Both the position numbers and the translations under genes were made by a program. Shown in pieces: positions 24,404 through 33,555 of a stretch of 52,050 bases of DNA (positions are counted from its first letter, which is position 1; every line of letters begins with the position of its first letter). The notes under the pieces are model-generated. The model did not search any database. It saw nothing but the letters and a program-made list of their open reading frames with translations, and was not told where the DNA came from. The DNA lies in the NCBI GenBank assembly GCA_027314165.1, contig DAHVCH010000016.1:1-52050 (forward strand), given 5' to 3'. The stretch is from Thermoplasmata archaeon. GTDB taxonomy: Archaea > Thermoplasmatota > Thermoplasmata > Lutacidiplasmatales > UBA184.

Positions 24404-27400
24404 CTAGGTCCGTTCCGCTTCGGCTGCACCCTCGGGAGAGGGTTCGCTCTCCAGGGAGCTGGCACGTCGCGCGAGGAAGTCGTTAAGCATCGCCTCGTCG
24501 ACCTGGGGCGCAGCCCCATGTTCGGAGGTCGGAGAGGCGGTCGTTGACGGGGCCAGCACGAACATCGGGGAGTCGGTCTCCTGGCTTTCGGGCAGGAGCA
24601 GGACCTTCCCGGAGGTCTTGAGCGCGAAGAGATGCTCCAGGAGGACCGAGTCGTTGAGGCCGAAGACGGCGAGCGACTCCCGGAACTCCGGCAGTCCTGC
24701 CCGACGACCCCCCCGCATCACTTCGATCAGGGCAGCATCGATCTCCGCCGAACGGCGAAGCTCGGACTCTGGGACCTCTGGGGAGGGAGACTCTTCCGCG
24801 CCCGACACGGCGTCCGAGGGCACTTTGTCGTCACCGGCTTCTCCATCCTTCTCCTCGGTTCTGGAAGACGAGGGAGGAGGGCGTCGGCGGCGCTCGGCGA
24901 GCGCGAGGCCGACCCCGAGCAAAGCGACGAGCCCGAGCACAGCGACCAGAGCGACCACCCAAGTCGTCGGCCCGCTGCCGCCCCCCGCGGAGGTATTCCT
25001 GCCGATGGTCCCTGCGGGAACCCCGAGCACGGTCACCTCGAGCGGCAGGCTCAGCGCGCGTTGATGGAACGCGTCCGTCGCCTCCACGGTCACGTTGTAG
25101 TGTCCCGCGACGGCATAGGTGTGCGAGCTCCCAGTCGAGGTGACCGACGAGTTGAGGCCGTCACCCCAGTTCCAGGTCAGCAGCACCGTCGGGGCGCCCC
25201 CCATGAGGCAGCCGATGGTGAAGTTCAGTTCCGAGCCCGCCGTCCAGTGGGTCGAGCTCGAGGTCGGTGCGCAGGGCAGGGCCGGAAGGGCGAGGACGGT
25301 CACGTTCTCCGAGGACGAGGACAGGGCGTGGTCCGCGTCGCGGACCGAGACCGTCAGGAGGTAGGTGCCGGCCGAAGTCCAGCTCAGGTGTAGCCATGGG
25401 ACGCTCGTCGTCCAGAAGCTCCAGATGGCCGCTGGGGACCGGCTCCCCCAAGAGAAGGAGAAAGGCGCCACCCCTTGCACGAAGGTCGCCGTGACGTTCG
25501 TGAGGAGCCCAACGTCGAGGAGGGCGGGAGCGGCTTGGACCTGGGCGCCCGAGAGTCCCACGCCGACCGACAGCGTGAACGACACGCTGGTCAGCGTCCT
25601 CGCCGCATCTCGTAGCTCGAACATCGCCAGGAAGGTTCCTGACCGCGAGGGGATCCACGAGATGTTCCAGGACCTCCCCGTCCCGTTGTTCTCAGAGACG
25701 AGCGCCCCGGAGACCCACCAGCCGTACTCCAGGCTCCCCTTCCCTCCGCCGAACGTCGCGTTCAGGAAGACAGGGGCCCCCGCCTCGGTCGACAGCACGC
25801 CGCCCGGGGGGGCCGAGAGGCCGCCGGTCCCCACTCTCGCCTGGAGGATGGTGAGGACCGGATAGGTGGTCAAGGAGAGGTTCGATGTCGTGTTCTCACC
25901 GAAGACGTCCCGAACGGTGACCTCGAGTCGGTCAGTCCCGGTCCACCAGGGCTGAAAGGTGCAGGCCACGTTGGTGTCCTGTGCGAACGTCCCTCTCGGG
26001 CAGAGCAGCATCGAGAAGTTGGTGTCGTTGAACCAGAGGTTGAAGATGGGAACGCCCGCCAGGAGGGTGACGTTGAGCGTGACGTTCGAGGCCACGTAGC
26101 CCCAGGAGGGTCCGGTCAGGCTCGAGGTGGAGAGGTCGTCCACCGCGGTCACGTTCGTCCACAAGGTTCGGTTGAGGCCCGCGCTGTCGTTCACGCTCAC
26201 GCCGATCATGATGAGTTGACGACTGGGCGAGAGGTACCCGAACGATTGGACGGTTCCAGAGGATGCGGGGAGGCAGCGCTCGCCCCCGCCCAACATGGGT
26301 GCCTGGGTGCAGAAGTGGTAGGGTGATGCCCCGTTCGCAACCAGGACCGAGATCGTGAACGGCCGGTTCATGGGAGCGGAGCTCGGGTCGGAGACGAACG
26401 AGAGGGTCGTCTGCTTCAGGCTCGTCAGCGACCCAGATCCGGAGCGCTGGATCCCGAGCGCATCGCGAGCGGTGAAGTTGAGGGAGCCCACCCCCAGCCA
26501 GTTGACCAGGTATCTGCAAGAAGCGAGCGCGGGTCCGTAGGACAGCTGCGACGTGCAGAGCGGGTTCCCCCCCGCCGTAGTGTCGTTCAGCCAGAAGGAT
26601 ATCGGTCCGGCCCCGTGCTCGACCATCACCGAGATCGAGCTCATCGCTCCCTGATCGGCGATGGCGGGCAGGTTCATCGGGGAGAGGGTAGGCGTCCAGA
26701 CTACGACGATGCGAACGGTGATCGAGTCGTTCCACCCCGTGGAGTCCTTGGCACTGAAGTTGAAGAGGTAGGATCCCGGAGCAATACCGTAGGGCTGCGT
26801 GAAGACGATACCGAAGTGGAAGGAGGCCTGACCAGTCCACCCGCTGCAGCGGTCGTAGGCGGTTGTCGGATAGGTGGAGAGGCAATAGAAGTAGCTCGGG
26901 GTCCCAGCGGAGAGGTTGAGCTGGTAATCGCCGCTTGAGTTCTCGAAGGTCAACCACGTATCAGTCGTATTCTCGACCGGTGTTCGAGAATACCAGAAGG
27001 ACCCAAAGATTGGGTCCGGGTTCACCGTAAACGATACGGTGCTGCTAGTGGCATGTCCCCCTCCAGTGTCCTGGACAGTCACAGTAACTCCGAAGGTCCC
27101 AAGAGCGGTTGGGGAGCAATTCAGAGGCGTGACATTCCGGGAGGCGCAACCTGTCGGAAGTCCCCCGTATACAAACGTGAAGACCCCCGTCCCCCCGGTC
27201 GCATTCGCCCAGAAGAGAACGCTCTCGCCGAGGTCGAAATTTGTCCTGTTCTCCGCCAGGGTGACCGTCGGACCTGTGTACACATCGAAGGTCGTCGCGG
27301 CGGGCGGGCTCGTGAACCCGTTCGCGTCCTGCACGGCGACTGTTACTGGGTAGCTCCCAGCCCTTGTGGGACGACACGGCTCGTATCCCGTGGTCGTGGA

Positions 27401-29236
27401 CGAGCACCCGAGAGACGGCGCCGTGGTCCAGTCGAACACGTACGAACCCGCGCCTCCCGACACGGTGGACGAGAAGGCGAAAGACATTCCCAAGTCCGCG
27501 GCGCCGACATTGGGGGCCGGGGCAGTGACCGTAGGGTCGCTGTCTACCACGACCGAGACCGCGGCGGTGCTCGATCGGCCCGACGCGTCCTGGACGATCG
27601 AGTCGATCTGGCCGGACCAGCCCCTGGACGGGGTACAGTTCAGGAAAGCGCTCGTGGTGGGTGAACAGCCCGGCGGCAAGTTCTGCCACGAGTAGGAGAG
27701 GCGAGGCACGCCACCGGAGCCGCTAGCGCGCAGCGCCATCGTCTGGTTCGCGTCCAGGGAGGTGCTGGTGGGGGAGACCGTCGCCGTTAGCGGGGCCGGC
27801 CAGGTGAACGGGATGCTCTCGTTCGTCGTGAAGTTCCCCGAGGTGGTGGCCTGCTCGAGCAGGACCGTGTAGCCCGTCGTGGAATCGTAGGACAGGACCT
27901 CCTGCGAGCCGTTCTCCACGATGGGTGAGGCCAGAGGGAAGAGCTGGGACCAGACACCGGCTCGGAACGTCCAGGTGTCCGAGCAGAGCCAATTGACCGC
28001 GTTGCAGCCGGTCCCGCCGTAGAGCAGGACGTAGCCGTCCGTGGCATCAAAGGTGAGCTGGCCCAGCGCCCTCGGGAGAGGACCGGAGGCGCTGGACAGG
28101 GACCACCGCCCTCCCGAGAAGGTCCACGTGTCGTTGAGAAGGGAGATGGTCTGGTCGTTCCAGCCGCCGAGCAGCACGTCCTCCGAGTCCTGGGGATCGT
28201 AGACCATCGTCGCCCACCGTCTCGCGCTCGGAGCGGTCCCGACCGTCGCGCTGATGTTGACCCAGTTGGAGGCCCGGTACGCCCAGGTGGCGTCCGTGGT
28301 GACATGGCAGTTGCACCCGGGGTCTTGGTAGTTCCCGCCGAACAGGACCACCTGGTGGTCGCCGGCGTCGTAGGCCATCGACGCCTCCACGAGGGTCAGC
28401 GGTGGGGAGTTTGCCGGGCCGGCTTGGGACCACTGACCGGACTGGAACACCCACGTGCCCTGGTCGAAGAGGATCACGTACTGGTATTCCGCATCGTAGG
28501 TCATGGCACAGTACTTGCAAGGAGGCGGGCGGTGGGTCTGGCTTGCGGTGAGGTTCTCCCATCCGTGGCCGGAATAGACCCAGGTAAGGGATTGCGGGAG
28601 CGAGGCGAAACCGTACCCGCCGAAGAGCACGACGTAGCCGTCGAAGACGTCGTCCGCGATTGCGGCTCCGATGGGCGCCCCCACCGGAACGACCGCGTCC
28701 TGGGCCCAGTCGGGCGCCGGCACCTGGCTCGTGAGCGGCGACGCGGACATGGAAGGGGTCGTCGAAGCGTTCGACGAAGGGGCTGTCGGAGAGGTGGGGT
28801 TACGTCCTACGGGGGCGCCCGGGACACTTGACGGGCCGTGCGCGGTCGGGGTGGGTGACGGGGAACGAGCAGGCGAGTGTGGAACGGCCCCGGGAGACGA
28901 CACACCCGGTCCGTATGCCTCTCCCGGTGAGGCCGAGGGGCTAGCGATGACGGGGAGCCCCTCTCGTCTCGGCCCTCCGGTCCCGAGAGACTGCGTCGGC
29001 AGTGGAGGCTTCCCCGCGGGCGCCGCGTGAACGGCGGGCTCGCTCGCCACGGTGTCCGCTACGGCTGACGTGGACACGGGAAGAGGCGCGGTGGTCCGGC
29101 CTTGTGGGAGCAGCGTGCCTGGGCCCAGCGGCATCGCGAAAATCAGGAGCAATCCCAGCAGGAGGAGACGAGACCACCGCGCCCCCGGAGCCCGACGACG
29201 GTTCCCGTGGGGGAGGAGTTCGATAGGATTTCTCAT
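24404..29236 (-). CDS. 1610-residue kelch/Ig surface protein with winged-helix-like cytoplasmic tail
   Basis: The largest gene here. A signal segment (RLLLLGLLLIFAMPLGPG) is followed by about 140 residues of Ser/Thr/Pro-rich, mucin-like linker. Five kelch-type blades follow (cores SLTWVYSGHGW, DATWAYRASNW, NDTWTFSGGRW, SDTWTFRAGVW and one partial). A long series of Ig-like and PKD-like domains comes next, the first with the GLP(P/T)GC core, later ones of several types, the last PKD-like (WNWGDGLNSS). A membrane helix lies at about 1422-1446, then RRRR. Unlike its paralogues it ends in a structured tail: after an acidic linker, about 1497-1560 reads AALIEVMRGGRRAGLPEFRE then a helix and LKTSGKVLLLP, a helix-turn-helix plus wing-like pattern. 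N-x-S/T sequons are dense. The start at ATG 29236 is abutted by an AT-rich ATAAATTTAAA. Confidence 0.85.
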   Translation of the reverse strand: MRNPIELLPHGNRRRAPGARWSRLLLLGLLLIFAMPLGPGTLLPQGRTTAPLPVSTSAVADTVASEPAVHAAPAGKPPLPTQSLGTGGPRREGLPVIASPSASPGEAYGPGVSSPGAVPHSPARSPSPTPTAHGPSSVPGAPVGRNPTSPTAPSSNASTTPSMSASPLTSQVPAPDWAQDAVVPVGAPIGAAIADDVFDGYVVLFGGYGFASLPQSLTWVYSGHGWENLTASQTHRPPPCKYCAMTYDAEYQYVILFDQGTWVFQSGQWSQAGPANSPPLTLVEASMAYDAGDHQVVLFGGNYQDPGCNCHVTTDATWAYRASNWVNISATVGTAPSARRWATMVYDPQDSEDVLLGGWNDQTISLLNDTWTFSGGRWSLSSASGPLPRALGQLTFDATDGYVLLYGGTGCNAVNWLCSDTWTFRAGVWSQLFPLASPIVENGSQEVLSYDSTTGYTVLLEQATTSGNFTTNESIPFTWPAPLTATVSPTSTSLDANQTMALRASGSGGVPRLSYSWQNLPPGCSPTTSAFLNCTPSRGWSGQIDSIVQDASGRSSTAAVSVVVDSDPTVTAPAPNVGAADLGMSFAFSSTVSGGAGSYVFDWTTAPSLGCSSTTTGYEPCRPTRAGSYPVTVAVQDANGFTSPPAATTFDVYTGPTVTLAENRTNFDLGESVLFWANATGGTGVFTFVYGGLPTGCASRNVTPLNCSPTALGTFGVTVTVQDTGGGHATSSTVSFTVNPDPIFGSFWYSRTPVENTTDTWLTFENSSGDYQLNLSAGTPSYFYCLSTYPTTAYDRCSGWTGQASFHFGIVFTQPYGIAPGSYLFNFSAKDSTGWNDSITVRIVVVWTPTLSPMNLPAIADQGAMSSISVMVEHGAGPISFWLNDTTAGGNPLCTSQLSYGPALASCRYLVNWLGVGSLNFTARDALGIQRSGSGSLTSLKQTTLSFVSDPSSAPMNRPFTISVLVANGASPYHFCTQAPMLGGGERCLPASSGTVQSFGYLSPSRQLIMIGVSVNDSAGLNRTLWTNVTAVDDLSTSSLTGPSWGYVASNVTLNVTLLAGVPIFNLWFNDTNFSMLLCPRGTFAQDTNVACTFQPWWTGTDRLEVTVRDVFGENTTSNLSLTTYPVLTILQARVGTGGLSAPPGGVLSTEAGAPVFLNATFGGGKGSLEYGWWVSGALVSENNGTGRSWNISWIPSRSGTFLAMFELRDAARTLTSVSFTLSVGVGLSGAQVQAAPALLDVGLLTNVTATFVQGVAPFSFSWGSRSPAAIWSFWTTSVPWLHLSWTSAGTYLLTVSVRDADHALSSSSENVTVLALPALPCAPTSSSTHWTAGSELNFTIGCLMGGAPTVLLTWNWGDGLNSSVTSTGSSHTYAVAGHYNVTVEATDAFHQRALSLPLEVTVLGVPAGTIGRNTSAGGGSGPTTWVVALVAVLGLVALLGVGLALAERRRRPPPSSSRTEEKDGEAGDDKVPSDAVSGAEESPSPEVPESELRRSAEIDAALIEVMRGGRRAGLPEFRESLAVFGLNDSVLLEHLFALKTSGKVLLLPESQETDSPMFVLAPSTTASPTSEHGAAPQVDEAMLNDFLARRASSLESEPSPEGAAEAERT

Positions 29237-29402
29237 AAATTTAAACCTGCGCGACTATAGAGATCCTTGCTTCTGGCGGCCATGTGCCGGGCATTTCCTG
29301 GCTTGAAGTATTTTGCGGCCGGGGAGTGGCCCACCGACGGAGCCCTTCCGGCGGGCTCCCGGCCCCGGAGAGGGGTTGGACCGGTCCGCTCCCCGCGGTG
29401 GG
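29237..29402 (-). promoter_or_regulatory. Promoter region of the 1610-residue protein gene
   Basis: The gap behind the methyltransferase stop contains two AT-rich elements on the minus strand: TTTAAATTTA directly before the ATG and CTATAG about 20 bases before it. Both are closer to the ATG than usual for an archaeal TATA box, so either the promoter is atypical or the start lies inside the annotated frame. Confidence 0.35.
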
Positions 29403-30197
29403 TCAACCGGTCGCGGGAACTCGAGGGCTCTTCTCGAGCCGACGGACCGCAAGCTGGCAGTACTCCGGGTCGATGTCCACGCCGATCCCCTTGCGCCCGG
29501 AGGCCCGCGCCGCGACGAGCGTCGTCCCGCTGCCCATGAACGGGTCGAGCACGGTGTCGCCGACGTACGTGAAGAGCTTCATGCAGCGCATCGGGAGCTC
29601 GACGGGAAAAGGGGCGGGATGCCCGACGCGCTTCTTGCTCTCCCCGTGGAACGTCCAGACTCCGTTCGTCCAGGCCAGGAACTCGTCGCGGGAGACGTCC
29701 GAGACACCGGAACCGCTCCGTTTCTTCCACTCCTTCTTGCAGAACACCACGATCATCTCGACGGGGGCAATGACGAACGGGGCCGAGGCGCTCTTCCAGG
29801 AGCCCCAGGCCGTCCTTCGGGAGATGTTCTGCTCGTTCCACACGACCGTGGACTGGTAGCGCCACCCGACCCGCTTCGCGATCGCGGTGAGGTCCGCGTA
29901 GACGCTCTGCTGCCCGCCCTTGTTCTTGTCCAGCGGGACGTTGAGGCAGAAGCGCCCGTCATCTTTCGCGAGCCGGTGGCATGCGCGCATCCAGGACTCG
30001 CTGAAGTCGAGATAATCATCGTAGCTCGCTCCGTCGTCGTGCGAACGGTAGTCGACCTGGACGTTGTAGGGAGGAGAGGTGACGATGAGGTCGACGCTCG
30101 ACTCCCGAATGCCGGTCGGCTTCCGGATGTCCCCGCAGAGGATGGTGGCGTCCTCCGAACGGAGCACGGTCCGGCTCGCCAAGGCACCCCTCCCCAT
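29403..30197 (-). CDS. Orphan DNA methyltransferase, N4-cytosine/N6-adenine class (SPPY motif)
   Basis: A 264-residue S-adenosylmethionine-dependent DNA methyltransferase. The catalytic motif IV is TSPPYN at 40-45 and the cofactor motif I is DPFMGSGTT at 218-226, so the order is IV before I (beta class). SPPY in place of DPPY or NPPY is usual for N4-cytosine enzymes. The target-recognition stretch between them (about 100-200) includes PVEMIVVFCK and a GHPAPFPVELP segment just before motif I, both typical of the group. The ATG at 30197 has no alternative nearby. No restriction endonuclease gene lies next to it, so it is probably a regulatory or epigenetic methylase, or a relic of a lost system. 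It is divergent from the penicillin acylase gene. Confidence 0.9.
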   Translation of the reverse strand: MGRGALASRTVLRSEDATILCGDIRKPTGIRESSVDLIVTSPPYNVQVDYRSHDDGASYDDYLDFSESWMRACHRLAKDDGRFCLNVPLDKNKGGQQSVYADLTAIAKRVGWRYQSTVVWNEQNISRRTAWGSWKSASAPFVIAPVEMIVVFCKKEWKKRSGSGVSDVSRDEFLAWTNGVWTFHGESKKRVGHPAPFPVELPMRCMKLFTYVGDTVLDPFMGSGTTLVAARASGRKGIGVDIDPEYCQLAVRRLEKSPRVPATG

Positions 30198-30360
30198 ACC
30201 GAGCGCATCTCGGCATGGGCTAAGAACCGAGCGGGAGGACGCCGGAGGGGGGGAGAGCGCGCGCCGATGATCGGTGAGGGGTGACCGGACCGAGGCTCGC
30301 AGTCCGCGTTCCCGAAAGGTCTATGCCACGCCCAGCTACCGTGGACGGACCAGGAACAGG

Positions 30361-33000
30361 ATGGACGAGGGAGGAGCTGCCCGCCGCCGGGGCCGATGGA
30401 GGAGGCCCCGGCTCTCCCGCCTTATGCTCTTCTTCATCCCCCTCGTGCTCGTCTTCGCCGGCAGCGTTGTCCTCGACCCGCAGCTCGCCGAGCTCGACCC
30501 GAGCCACGGCCTGTGGGGCCTGACGCAGCCCTGGGGCAACCAGACCTTCACCCTCCAGGGGCTCCACGGCCCGGTGACGATCGTCCGCGACGGGGCGGGG
30601 ACCGTCCACATCTACGCGCAGGACGACCAGGACCTCATGTTCGCCCAGGGGTTCGCGCAAGCCTCCGACCGCCTCTTCCAGATGGAGATCGAGAGCGCGG
30701 CCGCCCAGGGGAACGTCTCGCAGTTCGTCGGACAGGCAGGGGTCGCTTCGGACATTGCGTACCGCACCCTGGGGCTCCCGCAGGCCGCCCTCGAGATGCA
30801 GGCGGACGTGTGGACGGTCTCCCCGACCCTCGCGCAGGACCTCCAGAGCTTCTCCGCCGGCGTGAACGCCTACATCGCCTGGGCCGAGGCTCACAACCGG
30901 CTCCCGATCTACTTCACCGGCCTCGGCGTCCAGCCCTACACCTGGACCCCTGCCGCGTGCTTCGCTTTCCAGGAGCTCATGACGTGGGGGCAGACCACCG
31001 GGATCGTGGAGCCGCTGCTCGCGGCCCTCTCGGCCATCCACATGGGGGATAATGCGACCAACGAACTGTTCTCGATCTACCCTCCGTACTGGCAGAACTT
31101 CACCGTCATGCCCGGCGATGGGACGATCAACGGACAGAACCTGACCCAGCAGGGCATCCAGCCGTCCTACGTCTTCTCCCAGGATTGGCTCGGCTCCTGG
31201 GCGACCGGCATCCCCACCTCCGAGGAATCCCAGCTCGCCCCCCTCTACCAGGCCGCGCTGGGGGCCATCAGCGACCCGTACGTCCCGGCGCCCCGCGTGG
31301 ACGAGGGAGCAGGGTCCAACAGCTGGGTGGTCGCCGCTTCCCACTCCGCGGACCACCTTCCGATGCTCGCGAACGACCCGCACCTGCCGATCTCGCTCCC
31401 CTCCCTCTGGGTCCCGACCGAACTGGTCGACCCGAACTACGAGGTGTCGGGCTACGCCCTCGCGGGGCTCCCCGGGATCCTCATCGGGCACGACTCCCAC
31501 GTCGCGTGGGCGCTCACCAACTCGGAGGGGGCGACGGCGCTGGACTACGTCGAGACCCTGCAGGGCGACCAGTACCTCTCGAACGGAAAGTGGTACCCGA
31601 TCCACACGATCTACGAGAACTGGACCGTCGCGGCCTCCTCCTCGAACCCCTCCTACGTGAAGCACTTCACGCTCAACGAGACGGACCATGGCCCGATGCT
31701 CGCCCAGGTGGGGAACCACGGGCTGTCGATCGACTGGGCCGCGGACGGTCCCACTTGGGAGGCCTTGGCGGAGCTCGAGTTCGACCGGGCGGTCTCGGTG
31801 GACCAGTTCATCAGCATCCTGCACCAGTGGTGGACCGTCCCCAACCTGAACGTCCTTCTCGCCGAGAACAACGCCAGCGCGGGCACGTCGCACATCGGTT
31901 GGGTCATCCCCTGCCACTACCCTCTCGTCAACGAGACGATGCCCAACGGCCAGCACGTGACCGTGATCGGGTCGCGCGCTCCCCTGAACGGCAGCGGAGG
32001 CTTCGAGTCGGTGGGAACGATCCCGTGGGCCGACGCGCCGATGTCGATCGACCCCGCCCAGGGGTACCTCTATGCTCCGAACCAGCCGACCGTGGGACAG
32101 AACTTCCCCTATCCGTTGATCGGCGGCTGGTGGGACAGCGGCGGTCGCGGTCATGCGGTCGGCATGTTCCTCGCCGAGCACCCGACCATGACCGTCGGGC
32201 TCATGCAGGTCCTCCAGGCGAACGTGACCGACCAGTGGTCGCTGCTGCTCAAGCCCCAGCTTCTGTCCGCGCTCCAGACGGTCGCCGGATCGGGCGGCGG
32301 GGGCGCGACCTCGCTCGCCTCCCAGTTCCTCCCGATGGTGCAGTCCTGGAACGGTTCCTTCGAGACCGACGAGATCGTGCCTACCCTCTACACCTACTGG
32401 ATCGACGAGGTGCAGAACGCGACGTACGACCCGAGCATGGAGGCGGCCGGATTGGGCGCCGGGGCCCCCGACCCCTTCCCGAACGCGTTCGCATGGATCG
32501 CGACCAACGACCCGAACTCCCCCTGGTTCCCGGGAGGATGGAACAAGGTCTCCACCGATGCGCTCACCGCGGCGCTCGACCTGCTCTCGCAGGAGTTCCA
32601 TGGCCAGGGCATCTCCACCTGGACGTGGGGCACGGTCCACCCCTTCACCATGCCCTCGCTCACCGGCGAGGCCCAGTTCGCCGTGGGCCCCTTCCCCTGG
32701 TGGGGTGACGGCTACACCGTGAGCGTCGCTCCCACGACGAGGAGCCCGACGTTCCCGCTCACCCAGGTCTCCATCAGCTCCTCCCTCCGCATGGTGGTCG
32801 AACCGAACCCGAACGCTCCGAACGGCGGCACCGCCTGGGGCATCATCCCCGGTGGGGCCTCCGAGAACCCCGTCTCGCCCTACTACGCGAATCTCCTGGA
32901 GATGTGGCTCGCCCACACCTACGTCGACATGACGCTGAGCGCGACCTCCGCCGGGCCCTTCCCCCAGCAGGTGGTCTCGACCTGGAGCCTGCAGCCATGA
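30361..33000 (+). CDS. Penicillin acylase family Ntn-hydrolase, membrane-anchored or secreted
   Basis: An 879-residue Ntn hydrolase. Such enzymes cleave amide bonds of penicillins, N-acyl homoserine lactones or related acyl amides after autocatalytic splitting. An N-terminal basic stretch precedes a membrane helix at about 21-37 (LMLFFIPLVLVFAGSVV). The small-subunit part carries HGPVTIVRDGAGTVHIYAQD and DLMFAQGFAQASDRLFQME, both characteristic. The nucleophile is S319 in GAGSNSWVV, with autoproteolysis expected before it; the next conserved stretch is MLANDPHLPISLPSLW. The C-terminal part is complete. The ATG at 30361 is used; longer open frames upstream add basic residues. The stop overlaps the ATG of the next gene (ATGA), so the pair is translationally coupled. 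The natural substrate is unknown; N-glycosylation sequons are frequent, which fits an extracellular location. Confidence 0.9.
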   Translation: MDEGGAARRRGRWRRPRLSRLMLFFIPLVLVFAGSVVLDPQLAELDPSHGLWGLTQPWGNQTFTLQGLHGPVTIVRDGAGTVHIYAQDDQDLMFAQGFAQASDRLFQMEIESAAAQGNVSQFVGQAGVASDIAYRTLGLPQAALEMQADVWTVSPTLAQDLQSFSAGVNAYIAWAEAHNRLPIYFTGLGVQPYTWTPAACFAFQELMTWGQTTGIVEPLLAALSAIHMGDNATNELFSIYPPYWQNFTVMPGDGTINGQNLTQQGIQPSYVFSQDWLGSWATGIPTSEESQLAPLYQAALGAISDPYVPAPRVDEGAGSNSWVVAASHSADHLPMLANDPHLPISLPSLWVPTELVDPNYEVSGYALAGLPGILIGHDSHVAWALTNSEGATALDYVETLQGDQYLSNGKWYPIHTIYENWTVAASSSNPSYVKHFTLNETDHGPMLAQVGNHGLSIDWAADGPTWEALAELEFDRAVSVDQFISILHQWWTVPNLNVLLAENNASAGTSHIGWVIPCHYPLVNETMPNGQHVTVIGSRAPLNGSGGFESVGTIPWADAPMSIDPAQGYLYAPNQPTVGQNFPYPLIGGWWDSGGRGHAVGMFLAEHPTMTVGLMQVLQANVTDQWSLLLKPQLLSALQTVAGSGGGGATSLASQFLPMVQSWNGSFETDEIVPTLYTYWIDEVQNATYDPSMEAAGLGAGAPDPFPNAFAWIATNDPNSPWFPGGWNKVSTDALTAALDLLSQEFHGQGISTWTWGTVHPFTMPSLTGEAQFAVGPFPWWGDGYTVSVAPTTRSPTFPLTQVSISSSLRMVVEPNPNAPNGGTAWGIIPGGASENPVSPYYANLLEMWLAHTYVDMTLSATSAGPFPQQVVSTWSLQP

Positions 33001-33545
33001 GCGAGGAGCCCGCCACGACCGCGACGCCCTCCGACGCCGAGCCTGCGACGCGGGACGGCGCCATGGACGCTCCGACCCCGCAGAGCGCGCCCTCCACGGA
33101 GAAGCCCTCGAAGCGCGGGAGGCCCTCGACGACCTTCCTGATCGTGCTGGTCTTCCTGCTCGTGAGCCAGCCGCTCCTGCTGCTCGTCGTGCTCCTACCC
33201 TACTGGTGGGCCCCGCTGCCCATCCTCTCCGTCTGGGGGGTTCTCGGCTGGAAGCGTTCGTGGCTCTGGTCGCCCCTCGTAGGGTTCCTGCTCGGGTTCG
33301 GGTACTGGGGGATCCAGCTCCTGTTCCTGCCCGCCGGCCCTCGAGCGAAGCTGGCCGTCATCATCGCGAACGGGATCGGGACCGGGACCCCGGTCGCGGT
33401 GGCCTACCTCCTTGGCCCGCTCCTCTTCGGCCTCCTCGCGGCCCTCGCGGCGCTCACCGTCGCGGGTGGGCTCCGGCTGTGGGAGGACGTCCGCCCGCGC
33501 GCTCCGGACGCGACCGCCCCACCGAAGGTCGGGAGCGAGGCCTGA
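32997..33545 (+). CDS. Small membrane protein coupled to the penicillin acylase
   Basis: A 182-residue protein starting in the ATGA overlap with the acylase gene. The first 45 residues are Pro/Thr/Ser/Glu-rich, then about five membrane helices follow (TTFLIVLVFLLVSQPLLLLV, APLPILSVWGVLG, SPLVGFLLGFGYWGI, KLAVIIANGIGTG and LGPLLFGLLAALAALTV). No conserved polar motif is visible and I do not recognise the family. Overlap with the acylase and the short gap to the next gene imply one transcript, perhaps a membrane partner or exporter of the acylase reaction. That role is inferred from position only. Confidence 0.7.
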   Translation: MSEEPATTATPSDAEPATRDGAMDAPTPQSAPSTEKPSKRGRPSTTFLIVLVFLLVSQPLLLLVVLLPYWWAPLPILSVWGVLGWKRSWLWSPLVGFLLGFGYWGIQLLFLPAGPRAKLAVIIANGIGTGTPVAVAYLLGPLLFGLLAALAALTVAGGLRLWEDVRPRAPDATAPPKVGSEA

Positions 33546-33555
33546 GGTGGGACCC

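Noticed and set aside
30220-32916. An 898-codon minus-strand open frame opposite the penicillin acylase.
   Set aside because: Composition typical of an antisense shadow, and the plus frame has the complete Ntn-hydrolase motifs.
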